Shown here in pieces: positions 35,390 through 43,365 of a stretch of DNA of 64,000 nt. The notes beneath the pieces were generated by a model. It worked only from the letters and a program-made list of their open reading frames with translations, searched no databases and was not told where the DNA came from. The DNA comes from Streptomyces sp. SM10 (lineage in GTDB: Bacteria; Actinomycetota; Actinomycetes; Streptomycetales; Streptomycetaceae): NCBI RefSeq assembly GCF_002910915.1, contig NZ_NEUF01000068.1, forward strand, positions 248,001 to 312,000, written 5' to 3'. The translations under genes and the position numbers were made by a program. Each line of letters starts with the position of its first letter. Within the stretch, counting starts at the first letter, position 1.

Positions 35390-36391
35390 TCAGGGCAGGA
35401 GGACCGTCTGGGCGCAGTGGCCGAGTCCTGAGCCGAATCCGAGCAGCAGGGCCGGGCGCCCCGACATCTCTCCCTGCGCCAGCAGGGATTCCAGCGCCAG
35501 GGGGATCGAGGCGGCCGAGGTGTTCCCCGCCCGGACGACGTCGCGCGCCACGCGTACCTCCGGGGGAAGGCCCAGTGCGCGCACGAGGGACTCGGTGATG
35601 CGCAGGTTGGCCTGGTGCGGCACGAACGCGGCGAGGTCCTGGACGCTCATGCCCGCACGGGCCAGTGCGCCTTCCGCGACCGCCGGCACGGAGTCGGTCA
35701 CCCAGCGGAACACCTCCTGCCCGTGCATGCCCAGGTAGCGGTTCGCCGCTTCCGGCCGCGCCGGTCCGCAGTCCCAGGGATCGGGCTGTGCGATGGCATC
35801 GGCGCCGGACGGGTCACTGCCCCATTCCGGGGGGAAGATGCGGGTCTCGCGCGACGGTGCGACCACCACGGCTCCCGCGCCGTCGCCGAAGAGGAAGGCG
35901 GTGGACCGGTCGGTGGGGTCGACGATGTCGGACATCCGCTCGGCGCCGACGACGACGACGTGGTCGGCGCTGCCGGAGGAGACCAGGACTCGGGCCAGTT
36001 CCAGGGCGTGGCAGAAGCCCGCGCAGGCCCCCGACACGTCGAACGCCGCGCCGCGGAACCCGTCGAGCAGGGCGCCGGCCCGGGCTGCCAGCGGGGGTGC
36101 CTGGTAGAGGTAGGACATGGTGGCGGCGATGACCACCCCGACCTGGGACGGGTCCACTCCTGCCTCGGCGAGTGCCTTGTCGGCGGCGGCAGCCGCCATC
36201 GCCTCCAGCGTCTCGTCGGGCTCGGCGAAGTGCCTGGTCTCGATCCCGGTCCGGCGGCGGATCCACTGGTCGGTGGAGTCGACGTGGTGGCAGATCTCCT
36301 CGTTGCCGACGACGCGGCGCGGCCGGTAGCCCCCGACCGCCGCGATCCGCGCCTGCCTCGGGAGTTGTCCAGCCTGTACGTGCTGCGGCAT
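35390..36391 (-). CDS. 3-oxoacyl-ACP synthase III (KAS III/FabH-like)
   Basis: Condensing enzyme of 333 residues. The catalytic triad is complete: Cys in SGACAGF (about 123), His in VPHQANLRI (about 258) and Asn in RAGNTSAASIP (about 289). GFGSGLGHCAQTVLL closes the fold. KAS III enzymes join acyl-CoA to malonyl-ACP, and cluster-linked homologues start short acyl chains or act as acyltransferases. With no other fatty-acid or polyketide gene here, it may build a small acyl starter or transfer an acyl group. It is the last gene of the 38023-to-33866 leftward set before the condensation protein. Confidence 0.88.
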   Translation of the reverse strand: MPQHVQAGQLPRQARIAAVGGYRPRRVVGNEEICHHVDSTDQWIRRRTGIETRHFAEPDETLEAMAAAAADKALAEAGVDPSQVGVVIAATMSYLYQAPPLAARAGALLDGFRGAAFDVSGACAGFCHALELARVLVSSGSADHVVVVGAERMSDIVDPTDRSTAFLFGDGAGAVVVAPSRETRIFPPEWGSDPSGADAIAQPDPWDCGPARPEAANRYLGMHGQEVFRWVTDSVPAVAEGALARAGMSVQDLAAFVPHQANLRITESLVRALGLPPEVRVARDVVRAGNTSAASIPLALESLLAQGEMSGRPALLLGFGSGLGHCAQTVLLP

Positions 36392-36443
36392 GGGGGGGGT
36401 GCCTTTCGTCGCGAGTGGGCTGCTTCCCGGCGCTGCGGACCGG

Positions 36444-37001
36444 TCACCGCCCGGCGGGGTCATCGTCCGGCGCGCTGCCGCCCGACGGGAGGGGTGACTG
36501 ACCGGCGAGTCTGCGGTACCTGCTGCCGTGGAAGACCAGGGGCGGCACCTGCGGGTCGACGCCCATGGCGTGCACCCTGAGGAGGGTGATCCGGTGGTCC
36601 CCGGCGCCGATCTCCTGCTCGGTCGAGCAGTCGAACCAGGCGCTGGCGCCGCTGAGCAGTACGGCGTTGCCGGGCGTCCCGTACCACGCGAGGCCGGCGA
36701 AGCGTTCGGCGCCGGGGGACGCGAGCTGCCTGCTGGCCCCTTCCTGGCTGCCGCTCAGCACGCTGATCCCGAGGCGCGCGGCGCCGCGCAGCCGGGGCCA
36801 GGTGGTCGAGGTGAGCGCGGTGCAGAACGACACCAGCGGAGGGTCGAGCGAGACAGGGACGAAGGAGGACGCGGTCATGCCGACGGGCTCACCGTCGACG
36901 AGCGCGGCCAGGGCCGTCACCCCGGTCGGGAAGGCCGCGAAGACCCGGCGCAGCACGATCGGGTCGAACGCGCCGACGGCCAGGCCTGCTTCGGCACTCA
37001 C
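36444..37001 (-). CDS. Flavin reductase (FMN-binding, HpaC/SnaC type)
   Basis: Protein of 185 residues with the flavin-reductase-like split barrel: RVFAAFPTGVTALAALVDG, GMTASSFVPVSLDPPLVSFC (FMN-binding), R-GISVLSGSQEGASRQLA and the C-terminal VPPLVFHGSRYRRL. It should reduce FMN with NAD(P)H and hand it to the adjacent two-component monooxygenase. GTG 37001 overlaps the stop of the upstream LLM gene (GTGA). The coupling supports a functional pair. Confidence 0.88.
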   Translation of the reverse strand: MSAEAGLAVGAFDPIVLRRVFAAFPTGVTALAALVDGEPVGMTASSFVPVSLDPPLVSFCTALTSTTWPRLRGAARLGISVLSGSQEGASRQLASPGAERFAGLAWYGTPGNAVLLSGASAWFDCSTEQEIGAGDHRITLLRVHAMGVDPQVPPLVFHGSRYRRLAGQSPLPSGGSAPDDDPAGR

Positions 37002-38023
37002 CGCTTCAGCGCGCGGTGGAAGACCGCCACGATCCTGGCGTAGTCGTCCTCGGCACGCGCCGTGTCCAGGACGAACGTCCCGCACCCGGAGTCCACGTAG
37101 CCCCCGATCTCGCGCTCCACCTTCTCGTGGCTGCCCACCAGATAGGGGCAGTAGGTGGCGTGGTTCAGGAAGGGACCCATCCAGTACGGGCTGTCCGGCC
37201 CGCCGGGGAACTCGTCCGCGGCGGACAGGTCCGCCACCCACCGCGAGTCGGAGACGCCGCGCGCCGCCATCTGCGCGAGGCGGCCCGCCCGGCTCGCCGG
37301 AAAGCGCTCGTGCGCCACGGCCCAGGCCTCCTGGTCGGTGTCGCGGGCGATGACGCCGATGCGTACGCCGCCGCCTCCCGGGTCGCCCCCTGTTCCCGGC
37401 GTGCCGGTGCCCGGCGGTTGCGGGTAGCGCACCTGAACCGCCCCCAGTGTCTGCCCCGCCCGGCGCCCCGCGTCGGAGGAGCCCGAGATGAACAGCTCGG
37501 GTGCCAGGTGGACGGGCAGCGCGGGTGACAGCGGCAGGGACCGCACCCGGTAGTAGTCGCCCTCGAAGGTCACCGGTCCGCCACCGGCGAGCAGCAGCCC
37601 GATCAAGCGGGCGTACTCCGTCAGGCGGAGGTAGCGGTCGTCGTGAGCGCCGTTGTCGTCGCACAGGGCCGCGAGATCACCGACGGATCCTCCCGCGACC
37701 AGGTTGAGGGCGATGCGGCGTCCGTACAGCGAGGCGTAGGTGGCGATCTTCTTCGCCACCGCGTACGGGTGTACGTACAGGGGTTGCAGGGCGACCAGCG
37801 GGACGAAGTCCGCGGTGGCCGCCAGTACTTCCTGTGCGACGACCCACGGGTCGACGGTGTTGTTGTCGGAGTAGACGAGGGCGCCCGTGAAGCCCGCCGC
37901 CTCGGCGGCGCGCGCGGCCCGCCGGACCGTCTCCGGATAGCCGCCGGGACCCGTGGGGGGTGGGATCGTCGCGAACAGCCGGAGGCCCAGCGCTGCATCG
38001 GCCACGGAAACACCTCTCGTCAT
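36998..38023 (-). CDS. LLM-class (bacterial luciferase-like) FMNH2-dependent monooxygenase
   Basis: Protein of 341 residues, an alkanesulfonate-monooxygenase-like TIM barrel. Visible segments are GLRLFATIPPPTG, FTGALVYSDNNTVDPWVVAQ, YGRRIALNLVAGGS and PELFISGSSDAGRRAG. It uses reduced FMN supplied by the flavin reductase to insert one oxygen atom, so N- or C-hydroxylation or a Baeyer-Villiger reaction in peptide tailoring is possible; the substrate is unknown. ATG 38023 has GGCGGAG upstream; GTG 38011 and 38062 are other options. Its promoter region is shared with the divergent condensation gene. Confidence 0.85.
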   Translation of the reverse strand: MTRGVSVADAALGLRLFATIPPPTGPGGYPETVRRAARAAEAAGFTGALVYSDNNTVDPWVVAQEVLAATADFVPLVALQPLYVHPYAVAKKIATYASLYGRRIALNLVAGGSVGDLAALCDDNGAHDDRYLRLTEYARLIGLLLAGGGPVTFEGDYYRVRSLPLSPALPVHLAPELFISGSSDAGRRAGQTLGAVQVRYPQPPGTGTPGTGGDPGGGGVRIGVIARDTDQEAWAVAHERFPASRAGRLAQMAARGVSDSRWVADLSAADEFPGGPDSPYWMGPFLNHATYCPYLVGSHEKVEREIGGYVDSGCGTFVLDTARAEDDYARIVAVFHRALKR

Positions 38024-38096
38024 CTGCTCCGCCAGGAAGCACCGGGGGACCGGGGCACTCACGGTGGGCGAGGCGGACGGGGTGCGTCCAGGTAGT

Positions 38097-38118
38097 CCGC
38101 AGGCAACTTTGCTGCCTG
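38097..38118. promoter_or_regulatory. Inverted repeat in divergent promoter, cluster motif copy 1
   Basis: CAGGCA (38100-38105) and TGCCTG (38113-38118) form a palindrome with a seven-base spacer. The ten bases CCGCAGGCAA at 38097-38106 recur exactly at 55791-55800 in the other divergent promoter of the cluster. A further TTGCCTG lies at 38148-38154. A cluster regulator site is inferred. Confidence 0.5.
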
Positions 38119-38236
38119 TCCTCGGAGGCGCCCAAGCTGCCGCTCGCTTGCCTGTTCCCGTGCAGGCCGGCGCTTCTAGGCTGACGCGGCGTCACCAGTA
38201 CCGGCGCAAGCCTCGTGCGAACGAACGGAGCCGTCC

Positions 38237-39487
38237 GTGAATGAGCCCGCCCCCCTTTCCTACGGCCAGCTCTCCGTGTGGCGCGACGTCCGGGAGCTGA
38301 GCAGGGGCCGCTGGCACGAAGCCAACACCCAGACGTTCTGGCCGCTGGCCGAGGACGCGGAGTACGGCGCTGCGGAGGTCGAGAACGCCGTTCTGACCCT
38401 CGTCGGCCGGCACGAGTCGCTGCGGACCGCCTACGTCCTCACGGACCCCTTCGCCCCGGCCCAGCGGGTGCTGCCCTTCCTCGAGAGGGTGGATCGCGGT
38501 GTGGTCGAGTGCGGTCCGCACGAGTTCGACGACGTCGTCGCGCGGCTGGCGGCCGAGCCCTTCGATCTTCGCGCCGCGCCCAGTTGGAGGTTCCGGGTCC
38601 TCACCCACGGTGGGCGTCCCCGGGTGGTGGTGCTGGTCCAGCACCACATCACCGCCGACGGCTGGAGCAACGGCATCCTGGAGGCGGACTTCCGGACGGC
38701 CCTGTGCGCGTCCGCTCCGGCGGCCGCCGCCCCCGTCTCCACCCCGCGGGGGCTTGCCGCGTGGCAGCGCTCCGAGGCCCGGCACGCCCGCCGTGCCGCG
38801 CTGACGGCTTACTGGGAGCGGATCTTCGGCCTCACCACCGCCTCGCTCGCCGGGGTCGGGCCCCCGGCACCGCCCGACACCGCGTGCCAGTACTCCGTCC
38901 GCTCCCGGCAGGTGTACTCCGGGTGCCGGCGGCTGGCGGAGCGGCTGTCCGTCCCGGTCTCCAGCGTGGTGCTCGCCGCGTTCGCCCGCAGTGTCGAGCA
39001 CGCGGCGGGGCCGGGCTCCCTCGTCGCACAGCTGATGTCCTCCAACCGCTTCGTCCCCCCGTGGAACACCGTGGTCAGCTCCATGAACCAGTGGACGGCA
39101 GCCTCCGTCAGCCCGGCTCCCGACGACTTCGCGGCATACGTCGGGCACGTCAACACCCAGAGCCTGCTGGCCTACCGGTACGGGATGTACGACGTGGACG
39201 AGATCGATCTGCTGCGCGACAAGGTCCGTGCCGGCCGCGAGCCGTACGAGGCGTCGCTCGGTTTCAACTTCCTCACCGGTTCGGCGCCCCCGACCGGCAC
39301 CACGCCCGAGTCGGACACGCTCCGGGAGTCACCCTTCTCCCGCATCGGGCACCCCTGCTATCTACGGGCCACCGACGAGGGCGGTGAGTCGCTCCACCTG
39401 CGGCTGCGCACCATGGGGCTGGCGGACTCACTCACCCGGGACCTGCTGGAGGGGACCGTCGCCCGGCTGACGGACGCGGCTGCCTGA
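38237..39487 (+). CDS. Free-standing condensation-domain protein with canonical HHxxxDG
   Basis: Protein of 416 residues, one condensation fold without carrier or A domain. The motif QHHITADGWSNG keeps both His, the Asp and the Gly, so it should be catalytically competent. LSYGQLSVWRDV, VLTLVGRHESLRTAY, VSSVVLAAFARSV and SLGFNFLTGS mark the other C-domain regions. It may form an amide between two carrier-bound or free partners made elsewhere in the cluster. GTG 38237 has CGGAG seven bases upstream. It leads a rightward set with the two ATP-grasp genes. Confidence 0.85.
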   Translation: MNEPAPLSYGQLSVWRDVRELSRGRWHEANTQTFWPLAEDAEYGAAEVENAVLTLVGRHESLRTAYVLTDPFAPAQRVLPFLERVDRGVVECGPHEFDDVVARLAAEPFDLRAAPSWRFRVLTHGGRPRVVVLVQHHITADGWSNGILEADFRTALCASAPAAAAPVSTPRGLAAWQRSEARHARRAALTAYWERIFGLTTASLAGVGPPAPPDTACQYSVRSRQVYSGCRRLAERLSVPVSSVVLAAFARSVEHAAGPGSLVAQLMSSNRFVPPWNTVVSSMNQWTAASVSPAPDDFAAYVGHVNTQSLLAYRYGMYDVDEIDLLRDKVRAGREPYEASLGFNFLTGSAPPTGTTPESDTLRESPFSRIGHPCYLRATDEGGESLHLRLRTMGLADSLTRDLLEGTVARLTDAAA

Positions 39488-39572
39488 CCCCGGCCGGCTC
39501 CCGATCCGGCCGACCTCCCGGTCCGGCTCACCCACAGATCCGGACCACGACCTTCCGTTCATGGAGCCTCCT

Positions 39573-42035
39573 GTGCCTGCCCACGTGATCGTCCTTCACC
39601 GTTGGACCGACTCCTACGCCGACTACGCCTCCTACCTCGACCACAGCGCCCTGCGGGTCAGCTACGTGACCACGGCGCGCGCCCGTCCGGTCCTGCCCGA
39701 CGCGGCTGCCGGCGTGCGCGTCGTGCCGAGCACCGAGGACCGCGGCGCGGTCCGTGGCGCGGTCGGCGAACTCGTGGCGCTCCACGGCCGCCCCGACCGG
39801 ATCGTCGCCCTGCACGAGGTGGACCTGGACGTCGCCGCGGAGCTGCGTGAGGACCTCGGGGTGCCGGGCGAGACCCCGGCCGGGCTCCACCCCTTCCGCG
39901 ACAAGCTGGCCATGACGCGGCGGCTCGCCGCGCGGGACGTCCCGGTGCCGGCCGCCGAACCGGCCCCCGACCACCGGGCGGTGGCCGGGTTCGCACGGCG
40001 GCACGGCTGGCCGGTCATCCTCAAACCGGTCCGTGGCACGGCGAGTTCGGATGTCACGCGTCTGGACGACACCACCGATCTGGACGCGTACGTCTTCCCT
40101 CCGGACCTCCCGCTCATGGTGCAGGCATACCTCCCGCACGCGGTCCTGCACGTGGACGGGATCGTCGACGGCGGCGATCTGCGGGTGTGGCGGGCGTCGC
40201 GGTACGTCAACACCTGCCTGGACTTCGCCCGTGGCGCGGCCCTCGGGTCGGCCGAGATCGACGATCCGGTACTGCTGAAGAGCATCGGGGAGTTCACCCG
40301 GCGGGCCGTGCTGGCGATGTCGGCCGACCCGTGGGTCTTCCATCTGGAGCTGTTCGCCTCCGACGACGGCACCGACCCGGTGTTCCACGTCCTGGAGGTG
40401 GGCGCCCGCCCCGGCGGCGCCGAAGTGCCCTTCGTCTGGCGCGAGGTGCACGGTGTCGACCTGATGGCCGCCACCGTCGACGTGCAGATGGGCAGGCCGC
40501 TGCCCGACCACTCCCCCGGGGCGGAACCGGACGCGGAGGAGGGGGCGTACGGCGGGTGGCTGCTCGTTCCGACACCGGCCGCGCGCCCGTGCCGGGTCCT
40601 GGCCGCGACGTCGCGGACGGGCGCGGCGGACGGGCCGTACGCCGAGCGGCTTCCCACCCCGGGCGGGTATCTGGCGGACCTGCCGGGATACGAGCACTCC
40701 GGCGCCCGATTCCGCTTCCGGGGACGTACCTCCGCCGAGGTCGAGGGCGCGATCACCCGTACGCTGCGACACCTCGACTTCCGCTGCGAGCCGGTGGACC
40801 CGGCCCGCCCGGCGCGGGTGGTCGTGGTCGCATCCGGTGGCCGCGCCTACCGGGAGTACGCGCTCCGGGACGCGGCGGCGCACGGCCGGGTGCTGGCGGT
40901 CGGGGACACCACCCCGGACTGGGAGTCGCCGTACCTCACGGCGCATCAGGTCGTGGACACCGGGGACGTCGATGCCCTGACCCGGGCCGTGTCGGGGCTG
41001 CTGGAGTCGGACAGCGGACCGGCCGGCCTGCTGACCTGGAGCGAGGTGCACCTGGAGCGGACCGCCCGGGCGGCCGCGCGCCTGGGGCTGGCGCACATGA
41101 CGCCGGAGGCGGTGCGCAACTGCCGTGACAAGCTCCGTACCCGGCAGTTGCTGGAGCGGGCGGGGCTGCCGTCGGCCCGCTACACCGTGGTGCGGTCCCT
41201 CGCGGAGGCGCACGAGGCGGCGGCGGCGATCGGTTATCCGGTGGTCCTCAAGCCGCGCGCCCTGGCGGGCAGCAGCGGGGTTGTGCTGGCCCGCTCCCCC
41301 GCCGATCTCGACGAGGTCCACCGGCATGCCGCCGGGGCGGCCTTCGCGGGTCTCGACGCGCTCGACGGCCTGATGGTCGAGGAGTACCTGGACGGGCCGG
41401 AGATCAGCCTGGACAGCGTGGTCCTCTCCGGTGAGGTGCACTGCGTCAACCTGGCGCGCAAGCGGATCGGCTACCCGCCCTTCTTCGAGGAGGTCGGGCA
41501 CCTGGTGTCGCCGTGGCGCCAGGAGCCGTGGGCGGACGAGCTGACCGACATCGTCACGCGCGTCCACGCGGCGCTCGGTGTGACGGCCGGGGTGACCCAC
41601 GCCGAACTGCGGCTCACCGCGGGCGGGCCGCGCCTGGTGGAGCTGAACGGGCGCCTCGGCGGCGACTTCATCCCGCTGCTCGGCCGGCTGGCCACCGGCG
41701 TCGACCTGACGGCGGCGGCCCTGGACGCCTCGCTCGGTGTCGTCCCCGATCTGCGGCCCACCCGGGACCGCTGCGCCGCCGTGCGGTTCCTCTACCCCGA
41801 ACAGGACGGCACCGTCGACCGGCTGGACGTGTCCGCCGCACGCGCGGTGCCGGGCGTCGAGCGTGCGGTGGCGCTGGCGGAGGCCGGGCAGTCGCTGCTG
41901 CTCCCGCCGCGCGGGGTCGTGCCCCGGCTGGCGGCCGTCATCGCCACCGGTGACGACGCCGCCGCGTGCGACCGCGTCCTGGACGAGGCGGTCAGCCGTA
42001 TCCACGTCCGTGTCATCCCTGCCGAGGAGCGATGA
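39573..42035 (+). CDS. Double ATP-grasp ligase (two complete ATP-grasp modules in one chain)
   Basis: Protein of 820 residues with a tandem duplication. Module 1 spans about 1-400 (KPVRGTASSDV glycine-rich loop, HLELFASDDG, HVLEVGARPGG metal-binding Glu). Module 2 spans about 410-815 (VVLKPRALAGSSGVVLA, MVEEYLDGPEISLDSVV, HAELRLTAGGPRLVELNGRLGGDFIP). ATP-grasp carboxylate-amine ligases activate a carboxylate as acyl phosphate and join it to an amine, often an amino acid. The second module looks intact by its Glu and Asn ligands. In the first, the H-LEV--RPGG form is also intact in outline. GTG 39573 is preferred over ATG 39561 because GGAG lies six bases before it. Confidence 0.87.
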   Translation: MPAHVIVLHRWTDSYADYASYLDHSALRVSYVTTARARPVLPDAAAGVRVVPSTEDRGAVRGAVGELVALHGRPDRIVALHEVDLDVAAELREDLGVPGETPAGLHPFRDKLAMTRRLAARDVPVPAAEPAPDHRAVAGFARRHGWPVILKPVRGTASSDVTRLDDTTDLDAYVFPPDLPLMVQAYLPHAVLHVDGIVDGGDLRVWRASRYVNTCLDFARGAALGSAEIDDPVLLKSIGEFTRRAVLAMSADPWVFHLELFASDDGTDPVFHVLEVGARPGGAEVPFVWREVHGVDLMAATVDVQMGRPLPDHSPGAEPDAEEGAYGGWLLVPTPAARPCRVLAATSRTGAADGPYAERLPTPGGYLADLPGYEHSGARFRFRGRTSAEVEGAITRTLRHLDFRCEPVDPARPARVVVVASGGRAYREYALRDAAAHGRVLAVGDTTPDWESPYLTAHQVVDTGDVDALTRAVSGLLESDSGPAGLLTWSEVHLERTARAAARLGLAHMTPEAVRNCRDKLRTRQLLERAGLPSARYTVVRSLAEAHEAAAAIGYPVVLKPRALAGSSGVVLARSPADLDEVHRHAAGAAFAGLDALDGLMVEEYLDGPEISLDSVVLSGEVHCVNLARKRIGYPPFFEEVGHLVSPWRQEPWADELTDIVTRVHAALGVTAGVTHAELRLTAGGPRLVELNGRLGGDFIPLLGRLATGVDLTAAALDASLGVVPDLRPTRDRCAAVRFLYPEQDGTVDRLDVSAARAVPGVERAVALAEAGQSLLLPPRGVVPRLAAVIATGDDAAACDRVLDEAVSRIHVRVIPAEER

Positions 42036-43294
42036 GCAATCTGATGGAATCCACGGACATCTCCCATGTGGTCCTGGGGTACAGCGTCGGCCTGCTGAAC
42101 CAGCTGGATCGGGTGCTGCCGGCCGGCTCGGTGCTGGTGGTCGAGGAACCCGCGATGTGCGCGGCCAGGGACGTGGCCGGCCAGCTGGCACGCTTCGCCT
42201 GCGCCGCCGGTCTGGTCGAGGCCCCGGTGCAGGACGAGGCCGGTGCGGCGCGGCTCGCCGAGCACGTCGAACGGCCCGCCACCGTACGCGCCGTGCTGCC
42301 GGGGCTGGAGTACACGGTGGTCGCCGCGGCCGGACTGGCCGAGTCCTGGGGGCTGCCGAACGGCGGCACGGCGGCTGTCCGCGCCTTCCGTGACAAGTCC
42401 CTGCTGCGTGAGCGGGTGGCGGAGCAGGGCATCGCCCAGCCGGACTGGCGGCGGGTCGAGGGCCCCGAGGACGTGGCGGCCTTCCGTGGAGCCCATGGCG
42501 GTGAGTGCGTGCTCAAGCCGACGCATCTCCAGGGCAGCGTCGGTATCCAGCTCCTCGGCGCCGGGGACGACACCGCCGAGGCGTGGCGGCGGACGGCGGC
42601 CGCGGACGAGGCGAACCTGCGCACCGAACACGCCGGCACCGCCGGCTACGTGGCCGAGGAGTGGCTGCACGGCCCCGAACTCAGCGTCGAGGCGCTGGTC
42701 CACGACGGCGGCGTCGTCTTCCTGAACACGACCGGGACGCAGCTCTACCCGGGGCCGCACCCCGTCGAGCGCGGCCACGTGGTCCCCGCCGCCGCCGATG
42801 ACGCGGTGGCGGCCGAGAAGGCGATGCACACCCTCGTGGCGGCCACGGGCTTCCGCAGCGGCATCCTGCACGCCGAGTGGATCCTGCGCGACGGCACACC
42901 GCATCTCCTGGAGTGCGCGGCCCGGCTGCCCGGGGACTACATCCCGCTCCTCATCGCACTCGCCTACGACAGCGACCTGGTGCGCGGCCTGCTCGACGTG
43001 CTCGAAGGACGACCGCCCACGATGGCCGCCGCCCCGGTCAGGGGCGCGGCGGTCCGCTTCCTCGACGCGGCCCCCGGCACCGTGCGGGAGATCCGCGGTC
43101 TGGACGCGGCGCGCGCCCTCCCCGGGGTCGTGGACGTCTGGATGTCCGTCGAACCGGGCGGGCGGGTGGCTCCTCTGACCAGCTCCTGGTCCCGGGCGGG
43201 TGAGGTCGTCGCCCTCGGCGGCGACCGTGAGGAGGCCGCTGCCAACGCCCTGGCGGCGGCCCAGGCCGTGGAGGTCGTCACCGTATCCGCGTAG
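42032..43294 (+). CDS. ATP-grasp carboxylate-amine ligase
   Basis: Protein of 420 residues with a single ATP-grasp fold: FRDKSLLRERVAEQGI, CVLKPTHLQGSVGIQL (ATP-binding loop), YVAEEWLHGPELSVEALVHDG, and LHAEWILRDGTPHLLECAARLPGDYIP with the metal-binding glutamates. The LECAARLPGDYIPLL block closely parallels the second module of the neighbouring double ATP-grasp enzyme, so the genes may share ancestry. ATG 42032 overlaps the preceding stop (ATGA) with GAGGAG upstream. It should form a peptide-type amide bond without a carrier protein; the substrates are unknown. Confidence 0.88.
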   Translation: MSNLMESTDISHVVLGYSVGLLNQLDRVLPAGSVLVVEEPAMCAARDVAGQLARFACAAGLVEAPVQDEAGAARLAEHVERPATVRAVLPGLEYTVVAAAGLAESWGLPNGGTAAVRAFRDKSLLRERVAEQGIAQPDWRRVEGPEDVAAFRGAHGGECVLKPTHLQGSVGIQLLGAGDDTAEAWRRTAAADEANLRTEHAGTAGYVAEEWLHGPELSVEALVHDGGVVFLNTTGTQLYPGPHPVERGHVVPAAADDAVAAEKAMHTLVAATGFRSGILHAEWILRDGTPHLLECAARLPGDYIPLLIALAYDSDLVRGLLDVLEGRPPTMAAAPVRGAAVRFLDAAPGTVREIRGLDAARALPGVVDVWMSVEPGGRVAPLTSSWSRAGEVVALGGDREEAAANALAAAQAVEVVTVSA

Positions 43295-43302
43295 CGTCCC
43301 GA

Positions 43303-43352
43303 AACGCCGGGGGCCGGCGCCGACTTCCGTGTCGGCGCCGGCCCCCGGCGTT
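43303..43352. terminator. Very strong bidirectional terminator hairpin
   Basis: A 22-bp perfect stem, 43303-43324 with 43331-43352, and a six-base loop, between the convergent ATP-grasp gene and the NRPS operon end. AA/TT pairs flank the stem on both sides. Confidence 0.85.
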
Positions 43353-43365
43353 GTCGGAGGTCCCG

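Noticed and set aside
39528..42191. 887-codon minus-strand frame opposite the double ATP-grasp gene
   Set aside because: No domain; the plus strand shows complete ATP-grasp motifs.
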